DNA of 64,000 nucleotides from Cylicocyclus nassatus (taxonomy: Eukaryota > Nematoda > Chromadorea > Rhabditida > Strongylidae): assembly GCA_958299035.1 (NCBI GenBank), contig CATQJL010000112.1, positions 18,513,361 through 18,577,360 on the forward strand, in the 5' to 3' direction. The notes beneath the pieces were generated by a model, which saw only the letters and a program-made list of their open reading frames with translations, did no database searches and was not told the origin of the DNA. Of the stretch, positions 52,901 through 64,000 are shown piece after piece (position 1 is the first letter of the stretch; every line of letters starts with the position of its first letter). Both the position numbers and the translations under genes were made by a program.

Positions 52901-54060
52901 TAGTCGATCAAAACCATGCAAGTTTCGATGATAAAAACGACCAGAAATTCAAAAAGCGCTCTGCAGGCATGGGAAATTGATTTGAAATCAGTACGCCAAG
53001 CTCTTGTAACGGTATGCATTTTTTGGTAATCGGCCACTTTGACTCCCGATACTCCCTTGTGAGATTCTGAATTTGAAGTCGCTGGAAGAAATGTAAATGG
53101 ATATTCTGCGATGATTCTCTCTACTAGGAAAACGAGTCAATGCCGCTTTGTCTCAGTTCTCAAGTAAATCCAGACGGCACGTTTTGATGGAATAATTGAT
53201 TGCAGACGCAGAATGATACGTAAACTTCCCCTCAGCTTTGAATGATGTATCAGTGCAGCATTGCTGCTGTAAAGAAATTCATCTAATCAATGCCTTGGAC
53301 AACAGAAGAAAAGATGGATGAGAAAGGGGCTATCAATGTGCTGGAATGAAAATTATAATCTATGCAATGAAGGAGTAATGTTAATGGATGAGTATCGTAC
53401 AAGAAAGTCTTGCAATCCAATAGCTGTTACATAAAAAAAAACTTCCTCTTTTCTCACCACTTTCCCATCACAGAAATTCGTGTCGCATGGTTGAAGTACA
53501 CAGTATGTCGCAAGAGTCATGAAAGTGTGAACAACGGAAATGCATTTTTTTGGTTTTAACAGTAATCTCCAATAAATTAGTAGTTCGCCACTAGCTTTGT
53601 AGTGGACGAATCTGGATCCAAGTCTACTATTCAACTGTTTCCTTGGTGTAGAGGAACAAATACATTAATAAGGACCGCTTCCGCGAACTAATTCCCACAC
53701 GCTATACAGTAGTAGAGCGCAAGGACCAGCAGTCCGAGGAAGGGGTGCAGGTTATTCGTTCCTTTACCCGATTCCATACAACGCATGATCCGATACATAG
53801 AAGTGCCTGCCTGAACGATAGGCTCATGGTAACTAGTACTTTTTATGAACCTTTTCGATTTTTACCCAAGGTGTAACACAGCCTACGGCGTAACTTAACC
53901 TATCATAAGTAAAAACGAAAAGGATCCGAAAAAATGACTAAACCTGTTGTGTTCGGGTAGGCACTTCCATAAATTAGAGCATACCCGAATCGAGCCGAGT
54001 TGAAGGTGCCCTTCGATTCCGAATTAGTCCACTCTGAAGCGAGATAATGCAATGCGACGA
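49975..54060. other. Long stretch without a recognised gene
   Basis: Possibly intron of the 48.5-kb gene. ORFs up to 93 codons lack recognisable domains or matching splice sites. No transposon terminus was identified. Confidence 0.35.
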
Positions 54061-54160
54061 GGCATCAGTCATACCTCGCGCGATTGCAATCGGCGCTATT
54101 TTACTTTACTGCGACGGCTCATAATTCTTCGTAAGCGCGCCTCGTTAAGCAAATTTTGAC
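54061..54160. mobile_element. TIR MITE, family B, copy 3 (truncated)
   Basis: GGCATCAGTCATACCTCGCG and ATAATTCTTCGTAAGCGCGC match the left half of the copy at 12709. The right half is missing. Confidence 0.45.
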
Positions 54161-56926
54161 ATGCTTGCATCAACTCATGAAATGTGCGAGCATTGCAGAT
54201 CTGCGCGCGGTGGATTAGTAACATCTATCAAGTCCAACGGAAGCGATTTTTTCGCAACCGCGCGAGATATGACCGATTTTGACTTAACTATCGCATTGCG
54301 GATTATGAGAAAAAAATTCGAAAATTGGATTTTCCTTGTGGGACATGTATCTACTAAAAAGTTACAAGCCTCCACTTAATTTCGAGATGAGAAAAAATCG
54401 ATAAAATTGGAAGGTTTTTCTTTCAAGTGTATCAACGACGTTTTATGTTACGACCTAATAATATTCTATGTATTCCTTGTGTCTCATTCTTATGGATACT
54501 TTATGGTTTAGAGCCGAAATCTTGGAACATTTTTCGCGCCTCAAGATACTGAGGCAGATGTTAGATATGAATATTGTGCGCACCAAGAACGCACATGAGA
54601 TTTTTTGAGCATGAGTATCGACCGGTGAAAATCTTTTGTGAGCGCTTAATTATCTCTGAACCAATAGTTTCCTGAATGCGACTAACTATGGACTAGATTC
54701 CGGTAGGGTTCAGTCGGAAAAGTTCTAGCGGAATTCAGTCGGAAAGCTCCAGCGGGTATGTCCTGTGCAGGTGTGGAACAAAGCTTTAGACCTTTTCACA
54801 AGTGCGTGCAATTCAGCTTTAAAGCTAGAAAGGTCAGAACCCCTGAAAACAGGTCGAAAATAAACCAAATGCTACCTTTACACTACACCTCCTATCTTAA
54901 CAAATTGCTTGGGCCAGTTTGGTTCCTGCACGGCTAGAGGGCTTGGTGGGGGATCCAGCATAACGTTGGTTGAAGAAAACCGCTCTTCGCCGCTCAAGCC
55001 GCTCTTACATATTTTTCTAATGAAATCTATTTTTAATTTTGCCAAATACGAACCTCAAGGTAGTTTGGAATGGTCCGGTGTCTCATCACTTGGGCATGCA
55101 ATTGGATAGCGAAGTTTTACCGATTTGTATACGGGGTACAATATGCATCACCCCAATCATTTTGTAAACATGTATCAAGCTTTTACCAATTTCTTGCATC
55201 ACTTTCTGTCCGTCAGTGGCAATCAAATATTTTAGTGGTGCATTTGATCAGGCGGGGTAATGAAGAATATCTGAAAATCTTAATATTCCCTATTTCTCTT
55301 TGTCAGTTTTCTACCCGATTCCCTATTTCTCTTTGTCAGTTTTCTACGCGCTATTGGCCTTGTTAGCAACGCTTTTCCTCGAGTTAACGATAGCTGTCGC
55401 TATTGTGCTAATAGCGCATTTAAGTGCACTCTGAAGTGATTGACATGCTAAGTGCAATTAGGCCCTAAGGATAACGGCTGTTAATCCACTGATTACGCAA
55501 ATCGTTTATCAAAAAGTGCGTTTGGGGCGTTTATCTAAACTTTTCAAAAATTCTGATGTCTGCCCTTGTCACCTTGTGCTGCGAATCACCGGAAGTTAAA
55601 GAAACAAGAGTAGCTTTTCGGTCTGCACTCTAGCGGAAACTGTGGTGAATTTCACAGCAATGATCAATTTTTTTTCGAAGAAGAGTCCTTTTAGAGATTG
55701 ACTTTTTGAGTGATACAGGGCTAAATATAAAACTTATTTCTCTGGAGGGACCTTTCCGCTTATTCTGCAGCAATTTTGCAGTTTTATATACGATAAGAGT
55801 GTTGACCATGCCCCTTTGTAAATATTCCTTGTAATGAGCTTTGGCACATGTCTTTGTTGTGGTTCAAAGCATATGATACCATAAGAATGCTAAATATTGA
55901 AGTTTTGCTGGCAACACGTGCAGAGCATCATCAAAGAGGTCCTCCATCCTGTGACCTATCATCCGTTTGGCTTCATATTTTTTTCTTCAAGCTTGGCATC
56001 TCAAAGTAGTTTAACATTCATTTTGGTTTTGTCTCGGTAAGACTGTTTTACGATAGGCACAAAAGCCAGCACAGAGCGACAGAAAATGTTAGACTGTGTC
56101 TACCAGCTTTTTTAGTGGTATTTGGCTAATCTGACTAGGAGTGGGAGGAGAAATGCATGAAAGGATATGTAAACAAAAGTTTCAGGCAGGGAGTAGTTAC
56201 CTGAGGTCACCACTTGCTTTTCCATTTGGGACGTATATGGAAATAGTCGTCTCAAAATACTGTTTTAAACCTATCATATTTGCAAAACGATTTTTTGAAG
56301 GAAGTTATGAACGTTCCTCGATGGCAAGGCTGCATTGTTGCAAACGAGCAAAATAAACACTGCGAGAATTTTTTAATCATAAAATCGAGAAAAATTAGTA
56401 CAATGCTGTATAGTCACTGATGTTGCGCCCTAGCATAAAGCAGGCAACTTGGCGAGCAATAATGATTTAACTAACTAGTAACTTAGAAAATTCATTGAAA
56501 AATCTGTTCATAGTTTCCTTGGGAACGTTGCTTTGCAGACAGCGAGCATAGATTTGAAATCAGTGTTTCGATACGAGTATTTTCTTCGTTTTTATCCTTT
56601 TTTGAAAGAAACTGTCAATCGTCAAATTTCTGCTCAATCATATCCTATTGATTTTGGAGTTGTTTAAGGCCAAGACATCTTAAGGATTTTTTGCCTGAGA
56701 ATATCGCTTAAATGAGATGAGATACGAAGATATCCATAATTTGATACCTAGTCTATTTGTGAGAAAAGTGTTTGTGTTTTGATGTGAATTATTTTTTAAA
56801 GGGGAAAGTCTTCTTTATCTATAATTTTTGATAAAACCTCTCTCCCCATCTGTCGCATAGAAGCTGTATGCATTCAGCTCGACACAAGATAATGTTATGA
56901 CTGAACACATCTTGTATAAATGACAG
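54161..56926. other. Stretch without a recognised gene
   Basis: Contains a 33-bp direct duplication at 55285-55350. Otherwise AT-rich sequence with no supported exon. Confidence 0.35.
55285..55350. repeat. 33-bp tandem duplication
   Basis: ATTCCCTATTTCTCTTTGTC is repeated with a 33-bp period, differing at the end of each unit (CTACCCG versus CTACGCG). Confidence 0.85.
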
Positions 56927-57114
56927 GAATGATGGGAACACATGTTGCTTTGAAAAATATTTATGTGGACTTTGATTGCGCTAAAATCACTAAAATATCA
57001 GCTGGTACTCATAAATTGCATGTAGCACCTGCTTGTGACTCAAGAATTGTTAATGTGGACTCACAAACTGTGGACTTGTCAGAAAATGACAGGAGTCTAT
57101 GTCGGTCTTGTTAA
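56927..57114 (+). CDS. Candidate terminal exon
   Basis: An acceptor (AAATGACAG) is followed by 62 open codons in phase 1, including ALKNIYVDFDCAKITKISAG and ending RSLCRSC and TAA. AATAAA at 57252-57257 could end the transcript. The phase matches the open donor at 49968, so it could be the last exon of that gene across a ~7-kb intron, with or without intermediate exons. This is inference; the exon itself has no recognised domain. Confidence 0.35.
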
Positions 57115-57257
57115 AATGATCTCTGAGCTCCAACAATCTTATTTTATACGTCGAAAGTGCTCCTACTAGGATTTCCTAGCAGTTTAGTTGAGCGCAGTTG
57201 TTGCCTGACGGCTTAGAATCAACTTTCGCCACATGTTAGAAGTCAAGAAATAATAAA

Positions 57258-57660
57258 ATGAACTATGGTTTTCTGCGTGAACAGCGTGAAAACATGCGTC
57301 GATAAACCAGAATTATGAAGCATTAGTATCGGTGATACTGTATTCAGCCATTTTCATCACCATTAATTTGATTGCTTGTTGTTTTCCTCCTCATTCCCAT
57401 GATAATTTGTCGTAAAGGTACGAGGCTTATGCAGAGATTGCAGCAGTTCGTTGGGAACGTGTTGTTTATATGTACATATAAAGCCTTGAATAATGAAGTT
57501 CTAAGACATTTGAGATTTTCATTCGTTACTCATTGTGTCTGAGTTGAGGCTATTCAAGAATTGTTCATAGAAGGGAGTGCTTAAAGGGAGTTGTGACTAT
57601 TTTTTGTCTGAAAATTTTTTGATGTGAAAATTTGCATCTTCCCATCGAATTTTTGGTAGA
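57258..57660. other. Stretch without a recognised gene
   Basis: AT-rich intergenic sequence; nothing recognised. Confidence 0.35.
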
Positions 57661-57662
57661 TA

Positions 57663-58539
57663 TTAGGTTGTCCGGAAAGTTTTGTCGGTTTTTTCATCGC
57701 TCACTAAAACTCACACAACACCAATCTGTGGACGACTTAGGTACCATTTGATTCAAAGTTTCATCCTCTTTCTTACAGCTATATTTGCTCTCTGATCTAC
57801 CCTGTCTTTGCGATGCTATCGCCATAGCTTTTTGAGCAGTCTAAGAGTGACGCTAAACATTTCCCGATTTTTAAAAAATTTTATTTTGATATTTCTGAAG
57901 AGTGCTGGTAAATGTTATGTAGATCATAACTTATAGCTACATTGTAGCCATTTTAGATTTCATGAGGCACTTATCAGGTCCCGTAATAATTATTTATTTA
58001 AGATAAACCGCGACTTTTTGTTTACGTTTAACACATAAAAGTATCGAGTATTCTAAAAAGCTGATGTTTCAAGGCAAAGCAAACTTGGATAGCTTGCATA
58101 AATAATGTTTGATAACAAATAAGTTTCATTTTGCAAAAACTCCAAAAGTTTCATGTTTTTGCTGCAGTTGCGAGTTTCATGACTTTGCCAAAAATCGAGA
58201 CTTTTAAAGAAATGATTTTTTAGAGCTAAAAACAGCAGATTAAGGGGATCTAGAACTATTACCATATAGGCCAAGAATCGCTCTATCCAAGCCATGCTTA
58301 ATCCTTTCAGAAACTTTGAAATGAAATTTCTAAAGATTGTCCGAGCTTTGAGCAGAAAAAAAAGACAGGCGAAGAGTTTAGCAATAATCAAAAAGCATAC
58401 AAGATTGTGGTTCGAAAATGTAACATAGGAAAGAGAAGGAAAAACTGCATCGAATGCATGTTGGAACCCATTCAGTTCTTCATTGTGCGTGGTCTCATAT
58501 TGGTCTGAAAAAACCGACAAAACTTTCCGGACAACCTAA
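57663..58539. mobile_element. mariner-type element with TA target
   Basis: The ends are near-perfect inverted repeats (TTAGGTTGTCCGGAAAGTTT at the left, its complement at the right, about 34 bp), flanked by TA. This terminus is typical of mariner elements. At 877 bp it lacks recognisable D,D34D transposase motifs. A 155-codon minus-strand frame (58053-58520) has no mariner motif and is probably chance. Confidence 0.85.
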
Positions 58540-58562
58540 TATTTTCTGAATACTCTTCTATT

Positions 58563-58803
58563 CAGGGCTCGACACGAGGTGGCTAGTTGAAAATGGAAAA
58601 AACGAAGTCCCCCTTGACTTTTGCGTGTTTTCACAAAGTCTCCTTTGACCCTAGACCATAATTCCTAGAGAATCTTCAAAAAACGAAACGTCGACAAAAA
58701 AGTCACTTGTTCGTGTCTTTTCGTCCACAAAAACGAAATTCCTTTGCTTTTTGTCCCAAAAACGATATCCAGTTTGCTTGTAAGCCACCTGTGCCGAGCC
58801 CTG
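58563..58803. mobile_element. hAT-type MITE (CAGGGCTCGGC family), copy 2
   Basis: Ends CAGGGCTCGACACG and the inverse of CAGGGCTCGGCACA are flanked by identical CTTCTATT 8-mers (58555-58562, 58804-58811). 241 bp, non-coding; related to 46380-46585. Confidence 0.9.
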
Positions 58804-58811
58804 CTTCTATT

Positions 58812-59335
58812 GTATAGGGAACCACGAAAGTTTGCCCAAGGATTTTCTCCACGGATTTTCGTAATCCCGAAGTCCGGGGTTCAAAAATTAATGAAGAATT
58901 GACTATTATCTGGAAGTTTTCACAAAAAGGGCTGCGAAGCTAAGTCATAGGGCATAATCTCGGACTAATTTACCAATAGACACAACTTTATATCGACTAT
59001 CAGCCTTTACCGCTTCGATAGGGAGTCGAGAATCTTCACAAAAACTCAAAAAGCTTTTTCAAACGGCTGTCTGTATTTATTCTTGACTGTCACATGACTG
59101 GAAAAGTTGGATGATTGAGTCAATGAAGACTTAGCGGTGAGTTTTTGAAAGTGAGAAAGACTGGTTCCTTTTTAACGAACATTCGTCATTTTACGGTGAA
59201 GACAGCTGGCTTTTACGGCTTGAAAACACTGCACCACTGAAGTAACTTCACTTTCCCATGTGTTTATTTATCTATATGCAGTCTTTTCTCCCTTCTATCT
59301 CCTTTGAGGGATGGCTAGACTTACAATGAGCTTTC
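58812..59335. other. Stretch without a recognised gene
   Basis: Nothing recognised between the hAT MITE and the TAA-flanked element. Confidence 0.35.
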
Positions 59336-59338
59336 TAA

Positions 59339-60051
59339 GGGCCGCATGCACTAACATCCCCGCGGGGAGGGGATCGCAGCTTAAAAGAAAGCTTTATATT
59401 TCGAAACTCCAGATACCTGGATTTCACGTTGTGTATCTATCCGTAAGTATTCCTATTACCCTTCACTATGAACATGTTGAACAGGAGCGAGAAGCTGTAC
59501 AAACCGCATTTTCCAGCTTTTGTATGATCCCTGATGATCCCCGGCGCTTTTCTTCGAAGTCGTTTTTCTTTCTCCGAAGTTAACGAAGAATCTCCAGAGT
59601 TGTGCAGATTGTCTAACCCGACAGTGCTAAGCATGTTGCTGCTAAGAACAAATGATGTTTTGAAGTCATGAAATTTGCGATGATCCACAGGTCGAAATTT
59701 GAGGCTTACCGAAAAATTCGACTTTTCAAAAAGTCACTTGTTCTCATCAGCAACATGCTTAGCAGTATTGTGTTAGATGTTCAGTACAACTTTGGAAGGT
59801 TTTCGTTGACTTCGGAGAAAAAAAAATGACTTTAAAGAAAAGCGCCGGGGATCATCAGGGATCATACAAAAGCTGGAAAATGCGGTTTGTACAGCTTCTC
59901 GCTCCTGTTCAACATGTTCATAGTGAAGGGTAGTAGGAATACTTACGGATAGGTAGATAGCGTGAAATCCAGATATCCGGAGCTTCAGGATATGAAGCTT
60001 TCTTCTAAAGTTGCGATCCCCTCCCCGCGGGGATATTAGTGCATGCGGCCC
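59339..60051. mobile_element. Fold-back TIR element with TAA target (Harbinger-like)
   Basis: Ends GGGCCGCATGCACTAACATC and the inverse of GGGCCGCATGCACTAATATC are flanked by TAA. The inverted arms extend about 230 bp each (landmarks CCCCGCGGGGAGGGGATCGC and GATGATCCCCGGCGCTTTTC). Small ORFs within are by-products of the arms. Confidence 0.8.
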
Positions 60052-60339
60052 TAAGTACTTTGCATTTTACGAAGATTCATTAGCTCTGCGTATCAAAAGA
60101 TGCACGTTTTGATAAATTGAAGCCCTTTCTCATCTCATTAACGTGAATACGGAAACCTGCGAAGCAAATACTTTCGAATCGCAGGCAATCCAAGTTTTTG
60201 TTAGTGCTAAATCCTCGCGAGCGGATGCTGGATTTCAAAATTGCTGCTCTTTAAATTCCAGTGATGTGTTCTCAAATGCTCGGCAGAGGTGGCTTATAAG
60301 CAAGCTGGATATCGCTACAAAAAGCAAAAGGATGCCGCT

Positions 60340-60502
60340 TTGTATTCCTAAAAATACGAATTTTTTAGTCGACGTTTTTTTCTTTGAGAATTTTTTACGT
60401 TTATGGTTCAGGGGCAAAGGGAACTTCGTAAAATTTTGGGAAAATCTAGGGACACTTCGTTTTTTTTCGCATTTTCAGAGAGCCACTTAGTGCCGAGCCC
60501 TA
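60340..60502. mobile_element. hAT-like MITE fragment
   Basis: The right end AGTGCCGAGCCCT and an AAACTTCG/ACACTTCGTTTTT interior resemble the CAGGGCTCGGC family. No left end was found. Confidence 0.4.
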
Positions 60503-62039
60503 TCAATGCTCTTTGAGCTTAGCGCTTGCGGGCACATCGTAGAAAATGAGCGGCTCTGCTCATTTGTCAGTGTTGTCGCCGTACGTGGATGTGTTGTTCA
60601 TCTAGCATGCATTCCTTTGCAAGTATTCTACTAATGCAATTGCTCTATGAACTCACGGGGGCCGCATACATATTTTGCGCATGTGTTGACGACATATTGC
60701 CGCGATTAAGTGTATTAGGTTGGCCGTAAGCTCTATGCTCTACGGATTTTAATTTTTCATGGGTTTCAGAACCTTATTTACAGGATACGTAAGAGCTTTC
60801 GGATATAATTATATTTTTTGATGTCTTTTAATTTTCGTTGTTACCTATAGTCAAGTAGAAATGAAAATTTTAATTTCTTTTCATTTTTTGCATTTTTCAA
60901 TAATACGCTTACCGGATAGTTGAACAGCTTTGTCTCGCAACGATTTTTACCAAAAACTGTGCCTTCAAAATTCACCATTCTAAGCTGAAATTTCAAGCTT
61001 AATGTTCAGTGAATACAACTGAATTTTAGTGAAATTTCTGGATACGAAGTTTAAAGTATGAAATGGTAATAAGGAAATAATGTTAACTAAAGATAAGTTG
61101 CATATGATGAACTTTTGCTACTATGTACGACCCAAAGGATTACTGACATATTTCAATGGCAAATCCTATGAAATCTCTAATGTCAAAATTTCAAAATTAG
61201 AATGGGTTTGAAGCTGTGAGACAAACTGCATATTGCATCTTGACACAAACCTTCAGATGTGTTCTTGACATTTTAATTGCTTTTCATTAAATCAAAAGGA
61301 AAAATAATTCCTTATCTCGAAGAAGAAAGAATGAATTTTGAATGACCGCGAACTTCAACAACTTGAAACTTCAAAATTCAAAAGAAAAGTCTCTATAAGG
61401 TAGTTGACTTTTATTACCACTACAATTCCAAATTTTCATTTATATTTAGGCTCGATGAATGCGCCTTCTAATTTGCATTACAAATCTGTTTTTAAAATTT
61501 TTCATAGTCATCTCCAGGAGAAGTTATGAAGATTTCTTTCTAAAGGATGTCCTTGCCGAGTTTTCTTGGATCCCTGCCAAAATATTCTCCACAGCGCTCG
61601 CTCTCTTAATTATCTCCTGCGGATACAGGCGGCAGCCCTTTGGTTCCTCCTGCACCACCCCCCTCCAGAAATTTATGGTGTAAGCCATACAATGCATGTT
61701 ACTTACTGTTTGAAGTTATAATGTAACATTTCTACCATTTCCAAGTTTTCTTTTGCAATTTTTCTTGAAGTCGTAGCACCGCCTAGAAACTTTGCTCACC
61801 TAGAAAGGGTAGACTAGATGTTAGTATTACTAATTATCTCGGAATTCTACTGCGACATTGGTTTTCTGCGAACTTTTTTCTAAAAATCTAAATTCGTGTG
61901 ATATTTTTTGGCTTCAGTCTCTGAAATTCCTTTTTAGTATGAAGTCACTCACTATCACAAAGTGCTAATATCTTTTCAAAATGAAATTAGGGTTGGAACC
62001 GGTAGAGGCGCCATGAAGCTATGACAATTTTAGAAAAAA
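60503..62039. other. Stretch without a recognised gene
   Basis: AT-rich. TTAGGTTGGCCGTAAG near 60716 resembles a mariner terminus, but no partner end was found. Confidence 0.35.
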
Positions 62040-63229
62040 CTAGCTGGCTTACCCGGCTCCGCCGTATCCGGACCAAACTTGGCACACATACACTTCGGGC
62101 CCCGGCGGGTGTCACAGTCCACTTTTCGTTATCGATCGATGTCGATTTTACCGATTTTTATCGATTTTTTTGCAGAGTTCACCTACAGGGCTAGGAGTTG
62201 GCACAGGGGGGAAGTGAGCATGGGGATTCCGAATACAATATTAGTTTTCAGAATTATCGATTACTTTTATTGATTTTATCGATTTTTTGTAAATTTTGAC
62301 ATGCGAGGCTGGGATTTTGCACAGGGGGTAATCGAGCATGCTGATTACGAACACAATATTAGTTTTCAGGATCGTCCATTACTTTTATCGATTGCATCGA
62401 TTTTTTTGTAAAGTTTGACCTGCGGGGCTGGGAGTTTGCACAGGGGGTAATCGAGCATGCAGATTACGAATACAATATTAGTTTTCAAGATCGTCCATTA
62501 GTTTTATCGATTTTATCGATTTTTTGAAAATTTGAGTTAGGGGGCTGGAATTTGGCACAGGGGTGTAATCGAGCATGCTGATCACTCCCCTTGGGGATGA
62601 TCAGCATGCTCGATTACCCCCCTGTGCCAACTCCCACCCCCGTAGCTCAAACTTTGCAAAAAAATCGATAAAATCGATAAAAGTAATCGATAATCCCGAA
62701 AACCAATATTGTATTCGGAATCCCCATGCTCGATTACCCCCCTGTGCGAACTCCCACCCCCGTAGCTCAAACTTTGCAAAAAAATCGATAAAATCGATAA
62801 AAGTAATCGATAATCCTGAGAACCAATATTGTATTCGGAATCCCCATGCTCGATTACCCCCCTGTGCCAACTCCCAGCCCCGTAGCTCAAACTTTGCAAA
62901 AAAATCGATAAAATCGATAAAAGTAATCGATAATCCTGAAAACCAATATTGTATTCGGAATCCCCATGCTCGATTACCCTCCTGTGCCAACTCCCAGCCC
63001 CGTAGGTGAACTCAGCAAAAAAATCGATAAAAATCGATAAAATCGATATCGATCGATGACGAAAAGTAGCCTATGACACCCGCCGGGGCCCGAAGTGTAT
63101 GTGTGCCAAGTTTGGTCCGGATCGGTTCAGAAATGGAATTTTCTATTCGGAACATACGTACACACATACATACATACATACATACAGACAGACATACATA
63201 CAAACAGACATTCAGCTTTATATATAAGA
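62040..63229. mobile_element. Family A, long fold-back copy
   Basis: Starts CTAGCTGGCTTACCCGGCTC after A and ends TTCAGCTTTATATATAAGA before T. Left arm units are inverted relative to the right arm, meeting at GATCACTCCCCTTGGGGATG near 62590. Even the GTGTCACAGTCC/CGAAGTGTATGTG segment is mirrored at 62070-62120. The right 870 bp is nearly the same as 7376-8220, so this copy shows what the first gap may hide. No protein domain. Confidence 0.8.
62600..63030. repeat. 120-bp tandem repeat inside family A
   Basis: ATGCTCGATTACC recurs at about 62605, 62725, 62845 and 62965, an exact 120-bp period, with about 97% identity between units by eye. Confidence 0.9.
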
Positions 63230-64000
63230 TGAAGCGATACCAGTACCCTCCCAACTTGGCTTACTTCCTTTTTTGTCATCGCCGCACATTCTTTACTGTT
63301 TTTCCCATAAATTAGAATACATTTGCATAAGTAATTGTCTAAAGGAAGTTGAGCTTTTGACTACAAATAAATGTATGTACTACATTTTTTGTCTCAACCA
63401 AGGAATTCTGATCTTTGGTATGATCTTCATTTCCCCTCTATTTGAATGCTACACAGACATTAGCATAATTCTTTGGACTCCTGGTTTGCCGCTGAAATGT
63501 GTGCATTATAGGTCAGAGCATATGCTATGGCCTTAAAAAAACAAGGCCGTATTATGCTTTGTAATTTAGAACTCGTCTTATCTATTCTTTCATTGAATTC
63601 TAGGCTCCTAGTAAAAGAGACAAAAAAGAAAAATAGTTAGAACGTTCAAGATTTAACACAGAGCCGTCGTGTCCTGAGTTGTCAAAAGAAAAATGTGTGA
63701 TAATCCATTGCATTTCATTTTGGACCAACGAAAAGAAAAGAGGATGATGAAGCAAAAACTTGTTTTAGCAGTGAATTGAAATCTTGAAAAAGGTTTTATG
63801 TGGTTTGCATAAGTTGCGCGTTTCCTTTGCTTTGAAAGCGAATTGCTATACTTTCCAAATATGATGTTGTCTTCCACCTTTCAGTTATCGCTTCCATGTA
63901 TAAATTGCCGTTGATGTTGCTAGCAATGGCCAAGAATTTGGTCTTGGATCAAGCAATAACGTGCTTACGCTTGACAACCAATTATCGTGAGAGCTGTGTG
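63230..64000. other. Stretch without a recognised gene
   Basis: No supported exon, RNA gene or repeat terminus recognised up to the window end. Confidence 0.35.

Noticed and set aside
58053..58520. 155-aa minus-strand ORF inside the mariner-type element
   Set aside because: No DDE motif or other domain visible, and it overlaps the TIR; probably chance in AT-rich DNA.
60716..60732. TTAGGTTGGCCGTAAG, a mariner-like terminus
   Set aside because: No partner terminus or TA pair found nearby.
62575..63009. 144-aa and 129-aa repeat ORFs (KSIKSIKVIDNPENQYCI type)
   Set aside because: They are produced by an exact 120-bp tandem repeat inside a transposon; periodicity, not selection, keeps them open.

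Overview
The window is eukaryotic and most likely nematode. Every gene that can be assembled here has very short introns (46-72 nt) with GTAAGT/GTGAGT-type donors and T-rich AG acceptors. Host coding density is very low, and most of the sequence is transposon-derived. Two runs of exactly 500 N (6876-7375 and 27429-27928) are scaffold gaps. The species cannot be fixed from the sequence alone.

Layout. 1-4.2 kb: non-coding, with a hAT-type MITE (1536-1901) and another TIR MITE. 4.2-6.2 kb (minus): a seven-exon, apparently intact IS630/Tc1/mariner-superfamily transposase gene. 7.4-8.2 kb: a dispersed repeat (here 'family A') with a 120-bp internal tandem repeat. 9-12.6 kb: MITEs with AGGCAG termini and TTAA targets, an orphan signal-peptide exon, and a hairpin carrying a 10-bp-phased ACATGT array. 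13.5-13.9 kb: a small two-exon gene for a secreted Gly/Gln/Trp/Met-repeat peptide. 14.5-22.5 kb: fold-back elements, a 5'-truncated LINE reverse transcriptase and diverged ~500-bp tandem repeats. 22.9-27.4 kb: MITEs and a decayed coding stretch.

27.9-37.15 kb holds three head-to-tail, essentially identical copies (2978-bp unit) of a Penelope-like element with RT and GIY-YIG domains, plus a fourth terminal pseudo-LTR. Each pseudo-LTR carries a hammerhead-like core. The array ends 17 nt before the 3' splice site of a host exon. The host gene (37.2-38.05 kb) encodes the C-terminal 99 residues of a YccV-like (hemimethylated-DNA-binding-type) domain protein, and its last intron also holds a MITE.

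38-48 kb is a patchwork: a nested family A/MITE insertion, a 318-bp near-perfect palindrome, LINE and mariner relics, a Tc1-like fold-back element, an internally deleted piggyBac element with TTAA target duplications, a hAT MITE and further MITEs. 48.5-57.1 kb holds the start of a probable host gene for a single-TM protein (three phase-consistent exons) and a possible terminal exon far downstream; no gene was recognised between them. 57.6-63.2 kb holds a mariner-TIR element, a second hAT MITE, a TAA-flanked fold-back element and a large family A copy matching the one at 7.4 kb.

The most notable items are the intact multi-intron transposase, the tandem ribozyme-bearing Penelope array abutting a splice site, the repeat-peptide gene, and a set of MITE families that share one terminus and TTAA target but differ inside. 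Exon models were assembled by hand from frame and splice signals and have no transcript support.
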